In this document: piece by piece, positions 54,400 through 63,975 of the stretch
Position numbering within the stretch: the stretch's first letter is position 1
Layout of the letters: each line of letters begins with the position of its first letter
Assembly: GCF_016862995.1 (NCBI RefSeq)
Contig: NZ_BOOA01000040.1
Coordinates: 20,113 to 84,112 of the forward strand
Length of the DNA stretch: 64,000 nucleotides
From: Acrocarpospora phusangensis
GTDB taxonomy: Bacteria; Actinomycetota; Actinomycetes; Streptosporangiales; Streptosporangiaceae
Direction: 5' to 3'
Made by a program: the position numbers and the translations under genes
The notes under the pieces: model-generated
Told to the model about the DNA's origin: nothing
The model's database searches: none
Seen by the model: the letters and a program-made list of their open reading frames with translations, nothing else

Positions 54400-55654
54400 C
54401 TCGCGTTTCTCCTCTCCGGCCGGGCGTCGCGACGCCCACGTCCTCCAGGCTCAGGTCGCGCGGGCGGTACTTGCCGAGCGCGCTGATGAGCAGCCGCATC
54501 TCGAAGTCCAGGCAGTCGGCCAGCCGCCGCAGCCCCCGCACGGGGTCCTCGTCGGCGGCCAGCAGCGCCGCCCGGCCCAGGCCGACCGCGCGGGCGCCCA
54601 GGGCCAGGCATTTCACCGCTCTGCTTCCCTCCCACACGCGGCCGGTGGCCAGCAGGCAGGAGGGGCGGCGGCCGATCGCGGCCAGGCAGTCGGCCAGCGG
54701 CAGGCCGACATGGTCGAGGAAAGCGGTGGGAGCCCAGCCGGTGCCGCCTTCCGCGCCGTCCACGGTTACGGCGTCGGCTCCCGCCTCCCAGGCGATCTCG
54801 GCGGCCTGCCGTACGTCCCGGCCGGGGTGGAGTTTCACCCAGACTCTGGCACGCGGGTAGTTGTTGCGCATCAGGTGGATCTGCTGGCGCAGGATCTCCT
54901 CGGTGTAGGTGCCGGGGGTGCTGCTGCGCAGCAGCCGGTCGGCGTCGCCGAAGGCCGGGTCCACCGCGTAGTGCCGCGACACCGCGGCCGCCGCGCTCGC
55001 GGGCAGCACGGTCATGCCGCCGAGGCCGGGCTTGGCGCCCTGGCCGACCTTCAGCTCGAAGGCGAGCCGCCCCGACTCCAGGAACGGCCGCGCCGACGGG
55101 TCGCTGTAGACGAGGTTCCACACCTCGGCGTCGGCGTCCTCGGTGCTCTGCTGCACCACGACCCCGCCGGTCCCGTCGGCCAGCTCGTCGCCGTACGCCC
55201 GGATCCGCCCGAGCAGCGACTTCGGCGGCTCGGGGCCGAGCCGGCCGTAGCCGATGAGCGGGACGATGTTCTCGCCGATGACCATCGGCACGCCGAGCGC
55301 GCCGGCCTGGCGGCTGACGGCCAGGCCGAGGTCGGCGCGGGCGGCCTGGGTGGAGCCGAAGGCCGGCACGAACACGGGGAGCGGCGAGCGGAAGCCGCCG
55401 ATCTCGGTGTCCATCTCCACGTCGCTGTAGAGCGGCTCCCGGCCGAGGTCGATGAGCTTCTCCAGGCGCCGCGGCATGAAGATCGGCGGCACCAGGCGCA
55501 TGGCGTCGATCGGGTCGCCGCCGGCCCGTCCGGACGCGCCGAAGACGAGACGCCCGTAGCCGGTCAGCGGCGGGAAGGCGCGGGCTCTGCCGTGCCTGGC
55601 CCGGTCCCGTACGTCGGCCTCGGGGAACCCGGGCGCGTGCAGCGGAGAATTCAT
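54377..55654 (-). CDS. FMN-dependent glutamate-synthase-domain-like protein lacking Fe-S loop
   Basis: The 425-residue protein resembles the FMN-binding glutamate synthase domain: [15 protein letters not shown], then [20 protein letters not shown] (flavin and substrate loop), and [19 protein letters not shown]. The cysteine-rich loop that ligates the [3Fe-4S] cluster in GltB is absent; the chain passes directly to [19 protein letters not shown]. No glutaminase domain is present. It could be an FMN oxidoreductase acting on an amino acid or imine. ATG at 55654. It heads the minus-strand NRPS operon and is divergent from the LeuA-like gene across 209 bp. Confidence 0.83.
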   Translation of the reverse strand: MNSPLHAPGFPEADVRDRARHGRARAFPPLTGYGRLVFGASGRAGGDPIDAMRLVPPIFMPRRLEKLIDLGREPLYSDVEMDTEIGGFRSPLPVFVPAFGSTQAARADLGLAVSRQAGALGVPMVIGENIVPLIGYGRLGPEPPKSLLGRIRAYGDELADGTGGVVVQQSTEDADAEVWNLVYSDPSARPFLESGRLAFELKVGQGAKPGLGGMTVLPASAAAAVSRHYAVDPAFGDADRLLRSSTPGTYTEEILRQQIHLMRNNYPRARVWVKLHPGRDVRQAAEIAWEAGADAVTVDGAEGGTGWAPTAFLDHVGLPLADCLAAIGRRPSCLLATGRVWEGSRAVKCLALGARAVGLGRAALLAADEDPVRGLRRLADCLDFEMRLLISALGKYRPRDLSLEDVGVATPGRRGETRDGQPLRG

Positions 55655-55863
55655 CGCATTCCTCTGCTGGCGGTCGATTTATGTACAGCACGATAGGCGC
55701 GGCCCGCGCGGCGGCCCGGAACTTGCCGGGGCAGAAATGCGGCAGTTTTCTCGACCCGGGGTTGAGGAAGTTCGTTCCGCGATTGATTGACACTGTTCCC
55801 GCGCCCATGGCTCGATGAATTCACGCGACGAATTGCCGCGACGCGCAATGGGAGGACAATGCT

Positions 55864-57027
55864 GTGGAACAGCGACGAGTTTCGATATTCGACACGACGC
55901 TGCGCGATGGCGAGCAGGCGCCGGGAAACGCGATGACCCCCGAGCAGAAGCTGGACCTCGCGCTCAGGATCGAGGCCCTCGGGGTCGACACCATCGAGAC
56001 GGGCTTCCCCGCCTCCTCGCCCGCCGAGGCCGAGGCCACCAGGATGATCTCGCGGAGCCTGACCAGGGCCCGGTTCACCACGTTCTCCCGGGCGCTGCGG
56101 CAGGACGTGGAGGTGGCCGTGGCCGCCGGCGGCATCGAGAACCACGAGGTCCAGATCCTGGCCACCGCCAGTGACCTGCACCTGGAGCGCAAGCGGCGGA
56201 TCACCCGCGCCGAGGCGGTGGACGAGATCACCGACACCGTGAAGTTCGCCGCCGCCACCGGCGTGCCGTCGGTCTCGGTCGCGCTGGAGGACGCCTCGCG
56301 CGGGGCCGACGACCTGCTCCACGCGCTCGTCGACGCCGCCGCGGGCGCGGGCGCCACCTGCTTCGCGGTCGGCGACACCTCGGGCTGCCTGACCCCCGCC
56401 GAGTACGGCGAGCTGATCGCCAAGATCCGCGCCTGGGCGCCCCCGCACGTCCAGGTCTTCACCCACTGCCACGAGGACTTCGGCCTGTCGCTGGCCAACA
56501 CCGTGGCCGGGCTGCAGGCCGGCGCCGACGGCGCGCAGACCACCGTCGGCGGCATCGGCGAACGTGCCGGCAACACCGCCATGGAGGAACTGGTGGCGCT
56601 GCTGACGTACAAGAACGAGCGGTACGGGCTCTACACGGACGTGGACCCGGCCGGCATGTACGACGCCTACAGCGCGCTGCGCCGCCACATCGGCCTGGCC
56701 CAGCCTCGCAACAAGGCCATCTTCGGCGCGTACGCCTTCGGCACCGCGGCCGGCATCCACCAGCAGGGCGTGCTCCGCGATCCGTCCACGTACGAGTTCG
56801 TGGAGCCCGCCCGGTTCGGCCGCACCCGGTCGATGCTGATCGCCCGCCACTCCGGCCGTTCGGTCCTGCGCCACCTGCTCGACCAGCTCGGCGCGGAACT
56901 CGACGAGGGCTGGGTGGACGAGCTGTACCGCAGGCACATCACCGACAGGCCCGGCGGCGACTGCGAGGACATCTCCGTGCTCCGCGCCCGCCTGGCCGAC
57001 GAGCTGCGACTCACGGGAACACGATGA
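55864..57027 (+). CDS. LeuA/homocitrate synthase-family acyltransferase
   Basis: The 387-residue protein has DTTLRDGEQAPGNAMT (metal-binding Asp and catalytic Arg), GIENHEVQILATASDLH, THCHEDFGLSLANT (HxH metal ligands), GGIGERAGNTAMEEL and GIHQQGVLRD. It condenses acetyl-CoA with a 2-oxo acid. It lacks the C-terminal leucine-regulatory domain of housekeeping 2-isopropylmalate synthase, so it is probably free of feedback control, as homocitrate- and methylthioalkylmalate-type enzymes are. Start is GTG at 55864 behind GGGAGG. It overlaps the A-PCP start (ATGA). It is a likely first step of amino-acid chain extension with the LeuCD-type proteins. Confidence 0.88.
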   Translation: MEQRRVSIFDTTLRDGEQAPGNAMTPEQKLDLALRIEALGVDTIETGFPASSPAEAEATRMISRSLTRARFTTFSRALRQDVEVAVAAGGIENHEVQILATASDLHLERKRRITRAEAVDEITDTVKFAAATGVPSVSVALEDASRGADDLLHALVDAAAGAGATCFAVGDTSGCLTPAEYGELIAKIRAWAPPHVQVFTHCHEDFGLSLANTVAGLQAGADGAQTTVGGIGERAGNTAMEELVALLTYKNERYGLYTDVDPAGMYDAYSALRRHIGLAQPRNKAIFGAYAFGTAAGIHQQGVLRDPSTYEFVEPARFGRTRSMLIARHSGRSVLRHLLDQLGAELDEGWVDELYRRHITDRPGGDCEDISVLRARLADELRLTGTR

Positions 57028-58811
57028 ACCCCGACACGAACCCCGACACGAACCCCGAAACGGGCGCACGGACGCTGACCGGCTTGTTCGCCGCCACCGT
57101 GGCACGGCACGGCTCCCGGCCCGCCGTACGGGACGCCCGGCGGGCCCTGACCTATGCCCGGCTCGACGCGCTCTCGTCCGACCTGGCCGGACGCCTGGCC
57201 GCCGCCGGCGTACGGCCCGGCGACCACGTCGCGCTGCTGCTGGATCGGGGCGCGCCCACCTTCGTCGCCCTGCTCGGCGTGCTCAAGGCGGGGGCGGCCT
57301 ACGTGGCCGTCGAGTCCCGCTACCCGCGGGCCCGCAAGGAGATGATGCTGCGGAACTCCGGCGCCCGGCTGGCGCTGGTGGAGCCCGGCGGCCCAGACGC
57401 CACCGCGGGCGGCCTGGCGGCCTTCCCGCTCGACCTGGACGAACTCCGCGACGATGCCCCGGCGGCGGCGCCCGCCGCACCCGGGCCCGGCGACGCCGCG
57501 TGCGTGCTGTTCACGTCGGGCTCGACGGGCACGCCCAAGGCCGCCGTCCTGGAACACCGCAACCTGGTCTTCTTCGCCGCCAACCCGTCGCTGCCCCGGC
57601 TCACCCCGGAGGACCGCGTGGGCCACGTGTCCAGCGTGTCCTTCGACGCCTTCCACTACGAGACGTGGTGCGCGTTCGCCGCCGGGGCCGAGGTCGTCAC
57701 GCTGGGCACCATGCCGGAGCTGATCGGCGGCGACGTCCAGCGTGAGCTGCGCCGTACCAGAGTGACGGCGATGCTGGTGCCGAGCATGGCGCTCAACCAC
57801 ATCGTGCGCGAGGACCGCAACGCCTTCGCCGGGCTGCGGGTGCTCTGCACCGGCGGCGACGTGATCTTCCCCGCCACCTGCCGGGACCTGCTCGCCGGCG
57901 ACTTCGCCGGAGACCTCTACAACCTGTACGGTCCGACCGAGGCCACCACGGCCTGCGCCGCCCACCACGTGACCCACGTCCCCGCCGACGCCGTCTCGGT
58001 CCCGATCGGCCGGCCGCTGGCGGGCGCCGAGATCCTCCTGCTCGACGAGGACCTGGCCGAAGTGCCCGCCGGCCGGCCCGGCCAGATCTACATCGGCGGC
58101 CCCGGCCTGGCCCGCGGCTACCAGGGCGGCCCCGAGCTGAGCGCGCGCAGGTTCGTCACCGTCGGCGGGCGGCGCTTCTACGCCAGCGGCGACCTGGCCA
58201 GGCGGGACGGGAGCGGGCTGCTCGACTTCCACGGCCGCGCCGACAACCAGGTCAAGATCAGGGGCTACCGGGTGGAGCCGGAGGAGGTCGAGCGCGTGCT
58301 GGCCCGCCACCCGGAGGTGCGCGACGCCGTCGTGATCGCCACCGGCGGCGGGCAGGACCGCCGCCTGGCCGCCTTCGTCGAGCCGCACCGGCAGCTGCCG
58401 CCCAGGAACCTGCGCGAGTACGCGGCGGGCGAGCTCCCCGAGTTCATGGTCCCCGCCTCGTTCATCCAGCTGGACCGCATCCCCGTCAACGACCACGGCA
58501 AACGGGACCTGGGCCGGCTGGCCGAGCTGCTCGACGACCAGACCCGCCGGGAGGACGCGTGGGTGAGCCCCCGCGACGAGGTCGAACGGTACCTGGCGGG
58601 CCTGTGGGAGGAACTGCTCTCGGTGGAGCGCATCGGCGCGGCCGACGACTTCTTCGCCCGCGGCGGCAACTCGCTGCTGGCGTTCCGCATGCAGCAGCGC
58701 ATCAAGCGCGAGCTGGAGGTGCCGCTCGGCGCCCGCGACGTGCTCACCCACAGCGAGCTCAACCGGCTGGCCGACCTGATCAGGACCCGCGGAGGGGTGG
58801 TGCACGCATGA
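57024..58811 (+). CDS. Free-standing adenylation-carrier (A-PCP) didomain
   Basis: The 595-residue protein has an A domain (residues about 20-500: LFTSGSTGTPKAAVLEHRN, NLYGPTEATTACA, RADNQVKIRGYRVEPEEVE, NDHGKRD) and a carrier (FFARGGNSLLAFRM). No C or E domain is present. The substrate pocket includes SFDAFHYETW; I cannot predict the amino acid. With the next two genes (P450 and thioesterase) it mirrors NikP1/NikQ/NikP2-type systems, in which an amino acid is loaded, beta-hydroxylated on the carrier and released. It is coupled to both neighbours by ATGA overlaps. Confidence 0.93.
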   Translation: MNPDTNPDTNPETGARTLTGLFAATVARHGSRPAVRDARRALTYARLDALSSDLAGRLAAAGVRPGDHVALLLDRGAPTFVALLGVLKAGAAYVAVESRYPRARKEMMLRNSGARLALVEPGGPDATAGGLAAFPLDLDELRDDAPAAAPAAPGPGDAACVLFTSGSTGTPKAAVLEHRNLVFFAANPSLPRLTPEDRVGHVSSVSFDAFHYETWCAFAAGAEVVTLGTMPELIGGDVQRELRRTRVTAMLVPSMALNHIVREDRNAFAGLRVLCTGGDVIFPATCRDLLAGDFAGDLYNLYGPTEATTACAAHHVTHVPADAVSVPIGRPLAGAEILLLDEDLAEVPAGRPGQIYIGGPGLARGYQGGPELSARRFVTVGGRRFYASGDLARRDGSGLLDFHGRADNQVKIRGYRVEPEEVERVLARHPEVRDAVVIATGGGQDRRLAAFVEPHRQLPPRNLREYAAGELPEFMVPASFIQLDRIPVNDHGKRDLGRLAELLDDQTRREDAWVSPRDEVERYLAGLWEELLSVERIGAADDFFARGGNSLLAFRMQQRIKRELEVPLGARDVLTHSELNRLADLIRTRGGVVHA

Positions 58812-60040
58812 GCATGGCGGCGGACGCGACCGGCCTCGTCGACCTCACCGACCTCGACACCTTCGTGGCGCAGCGCCACCACGCGCTGCTGGCCTGGCTG
58901 CGCCGCCACCGCCCGGTGCACTGGAACGCCACCGGGCCGGGGGAGGGCTTCTGGGCGCTTACCCGCTACGACGACGTGGTGGCCGCGTACGGGGACCACC
59001 AGTCGTACAGCTCGGCCGGCGGGGCCATGCTGGGCGGCTCCTACCGCAGCGAGGCCGACACCTCCTCCGGCCGCATGCTGGTGGCCGCCGACCCGCCCCG
59101 GCACCGGCTGCTGCGCCAGCGCATCCACCAGGTCTTCGGCCCCGCCTACGTGGCGCGGGTACGCGCCCGGGTGGAGGCGCTGGTGACCGCCGCGCTGGAG
59201 CGGGCGGTCCGCGACGGCGGCTGCGACTTCGCCGTGGACGTGGCCCCCGAGCTGCCCGCGGGCGCGCTGATGGAGATCATGGGCGTCTCGCACGAGCAGG
59301 CCCACCACCTGATCTCGCTGACCCGGCGGATGATCGGCTTCCGGGACCCGTTCTACGTGGACGTCGAGGGCGACGACCGGCTCCGGCTGGCGGTGCTGCA
59401 GGCGGAGATCTTCGAGTTCTTCGACGACGTCCTGCGCGGGCGGGCCGCCGCGCCCGGCGACGACCTGCTGAGCGTGCTGGTGGCCACCCGTGTCAACGGG
59501 CGGCGGCTGTCGGAGGAGGAGATCTACTACAACTGCATGAACGTCGCCGTCGGCGGCAACGAGACCTCCTCCTATAGCGCCTGCGCCGGGGTGCTCGCGC
59601 TCGCCGAGAACCCGGACCAGCACGCGCTGCTCCTGGCCGACCCCGGGTTGCTGCCCACCGCGATCAACGAGATCCTGCGCTGGAGCTCCACCAACGCGTA
59701 CGTGCAGCGGGTGACCACCAGGGAGGTGACGGCCGGCGGCGTACGGCTCCCGGCCGGCGCCTCGGTGACCCTCTGGAACGTCTCCGCCAACCGGGACGAG
59801 ACGCGGTTCCCGCAGGCCGACCGGTTCCAGGTGACGCGCTCGCCCAACCGGCACCTGTCCTACGGCTCGGGCATCCACCGGTGCGTGGGCGCCCCCGTCG
59901 CCCAGGTGGAGCTGCCGGCCGTCTTCGGCCATTTGATCTCCCACCGGCTGCGTTTCGCCGTGGCAGGCTCGATCCGGCGGCTGCGCTCCAACTTCATCCA
60001 GGGCATCACCAGCCTGCCGCTCACCCTGGAGGGGCCATGA
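58808..60040 (+). CDS. Cytochrome P450 acting on carrier-bound amino acid (CYP163-like)
   Basis: The 410-residue protein has the I-helix motif AVGGNETSSYSACAG (GGNETS in place of AGxxT, as in NRPS-tailoring P450s), the ExxR pair in INEILRWSS, and the heme loop SYGSGIHRCVGAPVAQVEL with the axial Cys. The position between an A-PCP gene and a thioesterase gene, all overlapping, points to beta-hydroxylation of an amino acid tethered to the carrier protein. It needs redox partners from elsewhere in the genome. Start ATG overlaps the A-PCP stop (ATGA). Confidence 0.92.
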   Translation: MSMAADATGLVDLTDLDTFVAQRHHALLAWLRRHRPVHWNATGPGEGFWALTRYDDVVAAYGDHQSYSSAGGAMLGGSYRSEADTSSGRMLVAADPPRHRLLRQRIHQVFGPAYVARVRARVEALVTAALERAVRDGGCDFAVDVAPELPAGALMEIMGVSHEQAHHLISLTRRMIGFRDPFYVDVEGDDRLRLAVLQAEIFEFFDDVLRGRAAAPGDDLLSVLVATRVNGRRLSEEEIYYNCMNVAVGGNETSSYSACAGVLALAENPDQHALLLADPGLLPTAINEILRWSSTNAYVQRVTTREVTAGGVRLPAGASVTLWNVSANRDETRFPQADRFQVTRSPNRHLSYGSGIHRCVGAPVAQVELPAVFGHLISHRLRFAVAGSIRRLRSNFIQGITSLPLTLEGP

Positions 60041-60756
60041 CGGCCGAGCCGCGGCTGCGGGTGCTCATGTTCCATCACGCGGGCGGGTCCGGCCTGTCGT
60101 ACCTGTCGCTGGCCGGGCGGCTGCCCGGCTGGTGCGACGCGCGGCTGTTCGAGCTGAGCGGCCGGGGCATGCGGGAGGACGAGCCCTTCGCGCCCGACTA
60201 CACGGCGGCGGTGGCCGGGCTGCTGCCGCATGTGGTCGAGGCCCTGGACCGGCCGGCGGTGCTGTTCGGGCACAGCCTGGGCGGCCTGATCGCGCACAGC
60301 GTGGCGTGCGCGCTGCCGCCCTCGGCGCTGGACCTGCTGGCCACGGTGGTGGTCTCCTCGGCGTACTCGCCGATGGAGGCCGCCGGGATGGCCCGCCATC
60401 CCGGCGCGCCGTTCCAGGTCAGGACCCGGAACCAGCTGCTGGCGGAGCTGCGCGGGCGGGGCGGCTGCCCGCCGGAGACGCTGCGCGACCCCGACTTCGT
60501 CTCCTACGCCCTGCGCGTGCTCGGCCACGACCTGCACCTGGCCGACACCTACGTGCCCGCCAGCGGCGCCGTGGCCGACTTCCAGGTCTGGTACGGCGGC
60601 GAGGACCCCTACCTCACCGCCGAGCAGGCGAGGGACTGGGTCGGCGCGGTGGCCCGCCCGCCGTTGCTGCGGGCCTTCCCGGGTGGTCACTTCTACCTCA
60701 CCCAGCGGCCCGAGGCCGGGCAGGCCCTCGCCGAACTGGCACACAGCCTGTCCTGA
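60037..60756 (+). CDS. Type II thioesterase (alpha/beta-hydrolase)
   Basis: The 239-residue protein has the type II TE features: MFHHAGGSGLSYLSLAGRL near the N-terminus, the nucleophile elbow FGHSLGGLIAHSVA, WYGGEDPYLTAEQ (Asp) and FPGGHFYLTQRP (His). Following the A-PCP and P450 genes with an ATGA overlap, it most likely releases the oxidised amino acid from the carrier. It could also edit or release the two-module NRPS line, which has no TE of its own. A very strong hairpin follows. Confidence 0.92.
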   Translation: MTAEPRLRVLMFHHAGGSGLSYLSLAGRLPGWCDARLFELSGRGMREDEPFAPDYTAAVAGLLPHVVEALDRPAVLFGHSLGGLIAHSVACALPPSALDLLATVVVSSAYSPMEAAGMARHPGAPFQVRTRNQLLAELRGRGGCPPETLRDPDFVSYALRVLGHDLHLADTYVPASGAVADFQVWYGGEDPYLTAEQARDWVGAVARPPLLRAFPGGHFYLTQRPEAGQALAELAHSLS

Positions 60757-60757
60757 A

Positions 60758-60800
60758 CAAGCGGGAGGGGCGAGCGGTTCGCGCTCGCCCCTCCCGCTTG
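60758..60800. terminator. Bidirectional hairpin terminator
   Basis: A perfect 19-bp stem (60758-60776 with 60782-60800) encloses a 5-nt loop between the thioesterase stop and the convergent oxygenase stop. It is followed by a pyrimidine-rich stretch. It very likely ends transcription from both sides. Confidence 0.9.
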
Positions 60801-60820
60801 TCTCCCTCCCGCGTGTTCTC

Positions 60821-61816
60821 TCAGTCGGCCACCAGGCCGGGCACGCCGTTCAGCCACCGGCCCTCCAGCCTCTCCAGCGCCTCCGGGTCGCGGAAGGCGT
60901 AGGTCTTCAGCAGCCACCGGGTGCGGGCCCGCTCGCGGTCCACGATCTCGATCCGGTCCCGGCTGTGCAGCCCGTCCTGGTTGGCGAATACCAGCAGGTC
61001 GCCGCGGCTCAGCCGATGGCGCTGCTTGCCCGCGCGGACAAGGGCGTTCTTCATCGAGATGAGCGCGTCCTTGGCCTCGGGCGGGGCTTCCGGCAGGACC
61101 GTGGTCACCGTGTCCACGTACCGGAAGCTGTGCCCGTTCTCCAGGATCGGGTGATCCTCTGAGACGGTCTGGCGGGTGTTAGTGTCGCGCGAGTACACGT
61201 CGAACGGCGTGTGGAAGTACGGCTTGCGCAGCGTCTCCTGCTCCTGGACGGCCAACTCCGCCAGGAGGCTCGCGCCGCTCACGAACGTGGTGTAGATGAC
61301 CTCCTCCTCGGGGCAGCGCATGCCGAGCAGCGAGATGAAGTCGGCCCGCGCCCAGTGGGCGGTGCGGTCGTTGTGGAACACCAGCTCGCTGTCGCTGAAG
61401 CCGGTCTGCTGGCCGCTGTAGCGGCTGATGGCCACCACGTCGGTGAAGAAGTCGCCGTTGTTGCGGCTGCCGTACGCCATCAGGGGGGTTCCGCAGAGGC
61501 CCGCGAACAGGGCCAGGAAGGCCTCACCGACGAAGGTCCGCTTGCGCGCGTACTTGTCGCCGATCGGGTCCTCGTCGCCGAGCTCGGGCACGACCTCGTC
61601 GATCGGGCAGTCGCGCAGCGCGTGCACGTCGGAGACGCCGGACTCGCGTTCGGCGCGGATCCGCGCGCAGACCTCCCGGAAGTAGGCCGGCGCGGGCAGG
61701 GCGGCCACCTCGGCCGCGAACGAGGGGTAGTCGTCGTACGGGTTGGCCCGCACGGAGCCGAGCAGGCCGGCGAGTTCGGCGCGTTCCGCGCCGCTGAATT
61801 CGTAAAAAGGCTGCAT
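60821..61816 (-). CDS. Fe(II)/2-oxoglutarate oxygenase, clavaminate-synthase/TauD-like
   Basis: The 331-residue protein has the HxD half of the iron site in FHNDRTAHWARADFISLL. The distal His is in VFANQDGLHSRDR, and RWLLKTYAF gives the 2-oxoglutarate-binding Arg about 17 residues later. This spacing fits clavaminate synthase-like enzymes, which hydroxylate or desaturate amino acids such as arginine. ATG at 61816 follows AGGA. It lies alone between the TE and LeuC units, on the opposite strand. The probable substrate is a free or carrier-bound amino acid of this pathway. Confidence 0.88.
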   Translation of the reverse strand: MQPFYEFSGAERAELAGLLGSVRANPYDDYPSFAAEVAALPAPAYFREVCARIRAERESGVSDVHALRDCPIDEVVPELGDEDPIGDKYARKRTFVGEAFLALFAGLCGTPLMAYGSRNNGDFFTDVVAISRYSGQQTGFSDSELVFHNDRTAHWARADFISLLGMRCPEEEVIYTTFVSGASLLAELAVQEQETLRKPYFHTPFDVYSRDTNTRQTVSEDHPILENGHSFRYVDTVTTVLPEAPPEAKDALISMKNALVRAGKQRHRLSRGDLLVFANQDGLHSRDRIEIVDRERARTRWLLKTYAFRDPEALERLEGRWLNGVPGLVAD

Positions 61817-61978
61817 GCCGAAAATCCTAAAAGCTCGCGAATAAGTGTCATCGGCCCATGGGCCCAATGAACTCCACCACCGGACCAAATAGATAGGCGA
61901 CTGGATTATTGACCGTTTCCGCGCGTTCCTGATTCGCTGGCTCAAATGCTGCCGTCGTGGAATTCGAGGTGACCGGGC

Positions 61979-63355
61979 GTGGCCGAGACGCTGGCCGGAA
62001 AGATCTGGCGGACCCACACGGTACGGTCCGGCGGTGCCGGCGACGATCTGCTCTACATCGACCTGCAGTTGCTGCACGAGGTGAACTCACCGCAGGCCTT
62101 CGACGGGTTGCGGGCGGCGGGCCGCCGGGTGCGCCGCCCCGAGCTGACGGTCGGCACCGAGGACCACACCACGCCCACGCGGTCCGTGCACGCCCTGGAC
62201 CCCGACCCCGCCCGCCGCCGCCAGCGTTCGCTGATGGCGGCCAACTGCGCCGAGTTCGGCATCCCGCTGCACCGCCTCGGCGACCCCAGCCAGGGCATCG
62301 TGCACGTCATCGGCCCCGAGCTGGGCCTGGTCCGGCCCGGCATGACGATCGTGTGCTGCGACTCCCACACCACCACGCTCGGCGCGTTCGGCGCGCTGGC
62401 GTTCGGCATCGGCACCAGCCATTCGGAGCACGTGCTGGCCACCCAGACCCTGCCGATCCGCCGCCCCAAGGACATGGCCGTCGTCGTGGACGGCCGGCTG
62501 CCCGCCGGGGTGACCGCCAAGGACCTGGTCCTGGCCGTCATCGCGCGGACGGGCGTGGCGGCGGGGCACGGGCACGTCGTGGAGTACCGGGGGCAGGCCG
62601 TCGCCGACCTGTCCATGGAGGGGCGCATGACCCTGTGCAACATGGCGATCGAGATGGGCGCCAGGGCCGGGCTGGTCGCCCCCGACGAGGTCACCGCCGC
62701 GTACCTCGGGGACGCGACCGCGGACGACGAGGCGTACTGGCGGGAGCTGCGCACCGATCCGGGGGCGCGCTTCGACCAGGAGGTGCGGGTCAGCGCGGCG
62801 GGCCTGCGGCCGTACGTGTCGTGGGGCACCAATCCGGGGCAGAGCGTGCCCATCGACGGGCGGGTGCCGGATCCGGCCGCACTGGCGGACCCCGGCCTCC
62901 GGCAGGCCGCCGAGCGCGCCCTGCGCTACATGGGCCTGCGTGCCGGCACGGCGGTGCGGGACATCGCCGTGGACGTGGTGTTCCTCGGCTCCTGCACCAA
63001 CGCGCGGATCGAGGACCTGCGGGCCGCCGCCGAGGTCCTGGCCGGGCGGAAGGTCGCCGCCGGCGTGCGGATGGTGGTCGTGCCCGGGTCGGCGAGGGTG
63101 CGGCGGCAGGCCGTACGGGAGGGGCTCGACCGGGTGTTCGCGGCGGCGGGCGCGGACTTCCGCGCGGCGCCCGGCTGCTCGATGTGCGTGGCGCTCGGCG
63201 AGGACCGGCTGGAGCCGGGGGAGCGGGCCGCCTCCACCACCAACCGCAACTTCGAGGGCAGGCAGGGGACCGGGGCCCGCACCCATCTGGTGTCGCCGCC
63301 GGTGGCCGCCGCCACGGCCGTCGCGGGCACTCTCGCCGCACCCTCCGACCTGTGA
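61979..63355 (+). CDS. 3-Isopropylmalate dehydratase large subunit (LeuC) paralogue
   Basis: The 458-residue protein has [29 protein letters not shown], and the cluster cysteines [14 protein letters not shown] and [14 protein letters not shown], so it should bind a [4Fe-4S] cluster. The enzyme isomerises 2- and 3-alkylmalates by dehydration and hydration. Start is GTG at 61979 behind GAGGTGA. Together with the LeuD-type subunit and the LeuA-like synthase it makes a chain-elongation set for a 2-oxo acid. It could instead be the housekeeping leucine enzyme, but its place among NRPS genes favours a dedicated role. Confidence 0.9.
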   Translation: MAETLAGKIWRTHTVRSGGAGDDLLYIDLQLLHEVNSPQAFDGLRAAGRRVRRPELTVGTEDHTTPTRSVHALDPDPARRRQRSLMAANCAEFGIPLHRLGDPSQGIVHVIGPELGLVRPGMTIVCCDSHTTTLGAFGALAFGIGTSHSEHVLATQTLPIRRPKDMAVVVDGRLPAGVTAKDLVLAVIARTGVAAGHGHVVEYRGQAVADLSMEGRMTLCNMAIEMGARAGLVAPDEVTAAYLGDATADDEAYWRELRTDPGARFDQEVRVSAAGLRPYVSWGTNPGQSVPIDGRVPDPAALADPGLRQAAERALRYMGLRAGTAVRDIAVDVVFLGSCTNARIEDLRAAAEVLAGRKVAAGVRMVVVPGSARVRRQAVREGLDRVFAAAGADFRAAPGCSMCVALGEDRLEPGERAASTTNRNFEGRQGTGARTHLVSPPVAAATAVAGTLAAPSDL

Positions 63356-63366
63356 GCGAGGACGCC

Positions 63367-63975
63367 ATGACCCCTTTCCGTTCGCACACCGGGACCGCGG
63401 TGCCGCTGCGCCGCCGCGACGTCGACACCGACCAGATCATCCCCGCGCGTTTCTGCACCAACCCGGCGAGGACCGGCTTCGCCGGCGGTCTGTTCGCCGA
63501 CTGGCGCGCCGAGCCTGGCTTCGTCCTCAACGACCCCCGTCACCGGGCCGCCACCGTGCTGGTCGCGGGGGAGAGCTTCGGCACCGGGTCCTCCCGCGAG
63601 GCCGCCGTGTGGGCGCTGCTCGACTACGGCTTCCGCGTGGTGGTCGCCCCCTCCTACGGCGACATCTTCCGCGCCAACTCGCTGATGAACGGCCTGGTCA
63701 CCGTGACCGCGCCGGCCCCGGTCGTGGACCGGCTGCAGCGGCTGAGCGAGGCGGGCCACGCCGAGGTCACGGTGGATCTCGAACGGCGGGAGCTGCGCGC
63801 GCCGGGGATCGTGCACCGATTCCCCTTCGACGCCGACTGGCGTGACCGGCTGCTCAACGGACTGGACCCGATCGCGGCGACGCTTCGGCACGAGGCGGAG
63901 ATCGCCGCCTACGAACGGGCCCGCCGTCCCACCCCGCGGACCACGGAACCGAGGATGACGCATGCGGCACTTTAG
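63367..63975 (+). CDS. 3-Isopropylmalate dehydratase small subunit (LeuD) paralogue
   Basis: The 202-residue protein has the small-subunit motifs DVDTDQIIPARFCTNPA and ESFGTGSSREAAVWALLDYG, and YGDIFRANSLMNGL. It forms the swivelling lid that completes the LeuC active site. The ATG lies 11 bp after the LeuC stop with GAGG upstream. The C-terminus overlaps a possible next start at 63962. Confidence 0.92.
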   Translation: MTPFRSHTGTAVPLRRRDVDTDQIIPARFCTNPARTGFAGGLFADWRAEPGFVLNDPRHRAATVLVAGESFGTGSSREAAVWALLDYGFRVVVAPSYGDIFRANSLMNGLVTVTAPAPVVDRLQRLSEAGHAEVTVDLERRELRAPGIVHRFPFDADWRDRLLNGLDPIAATLRHEAEIAAYERARRPTPRTTEPRMTHAAL

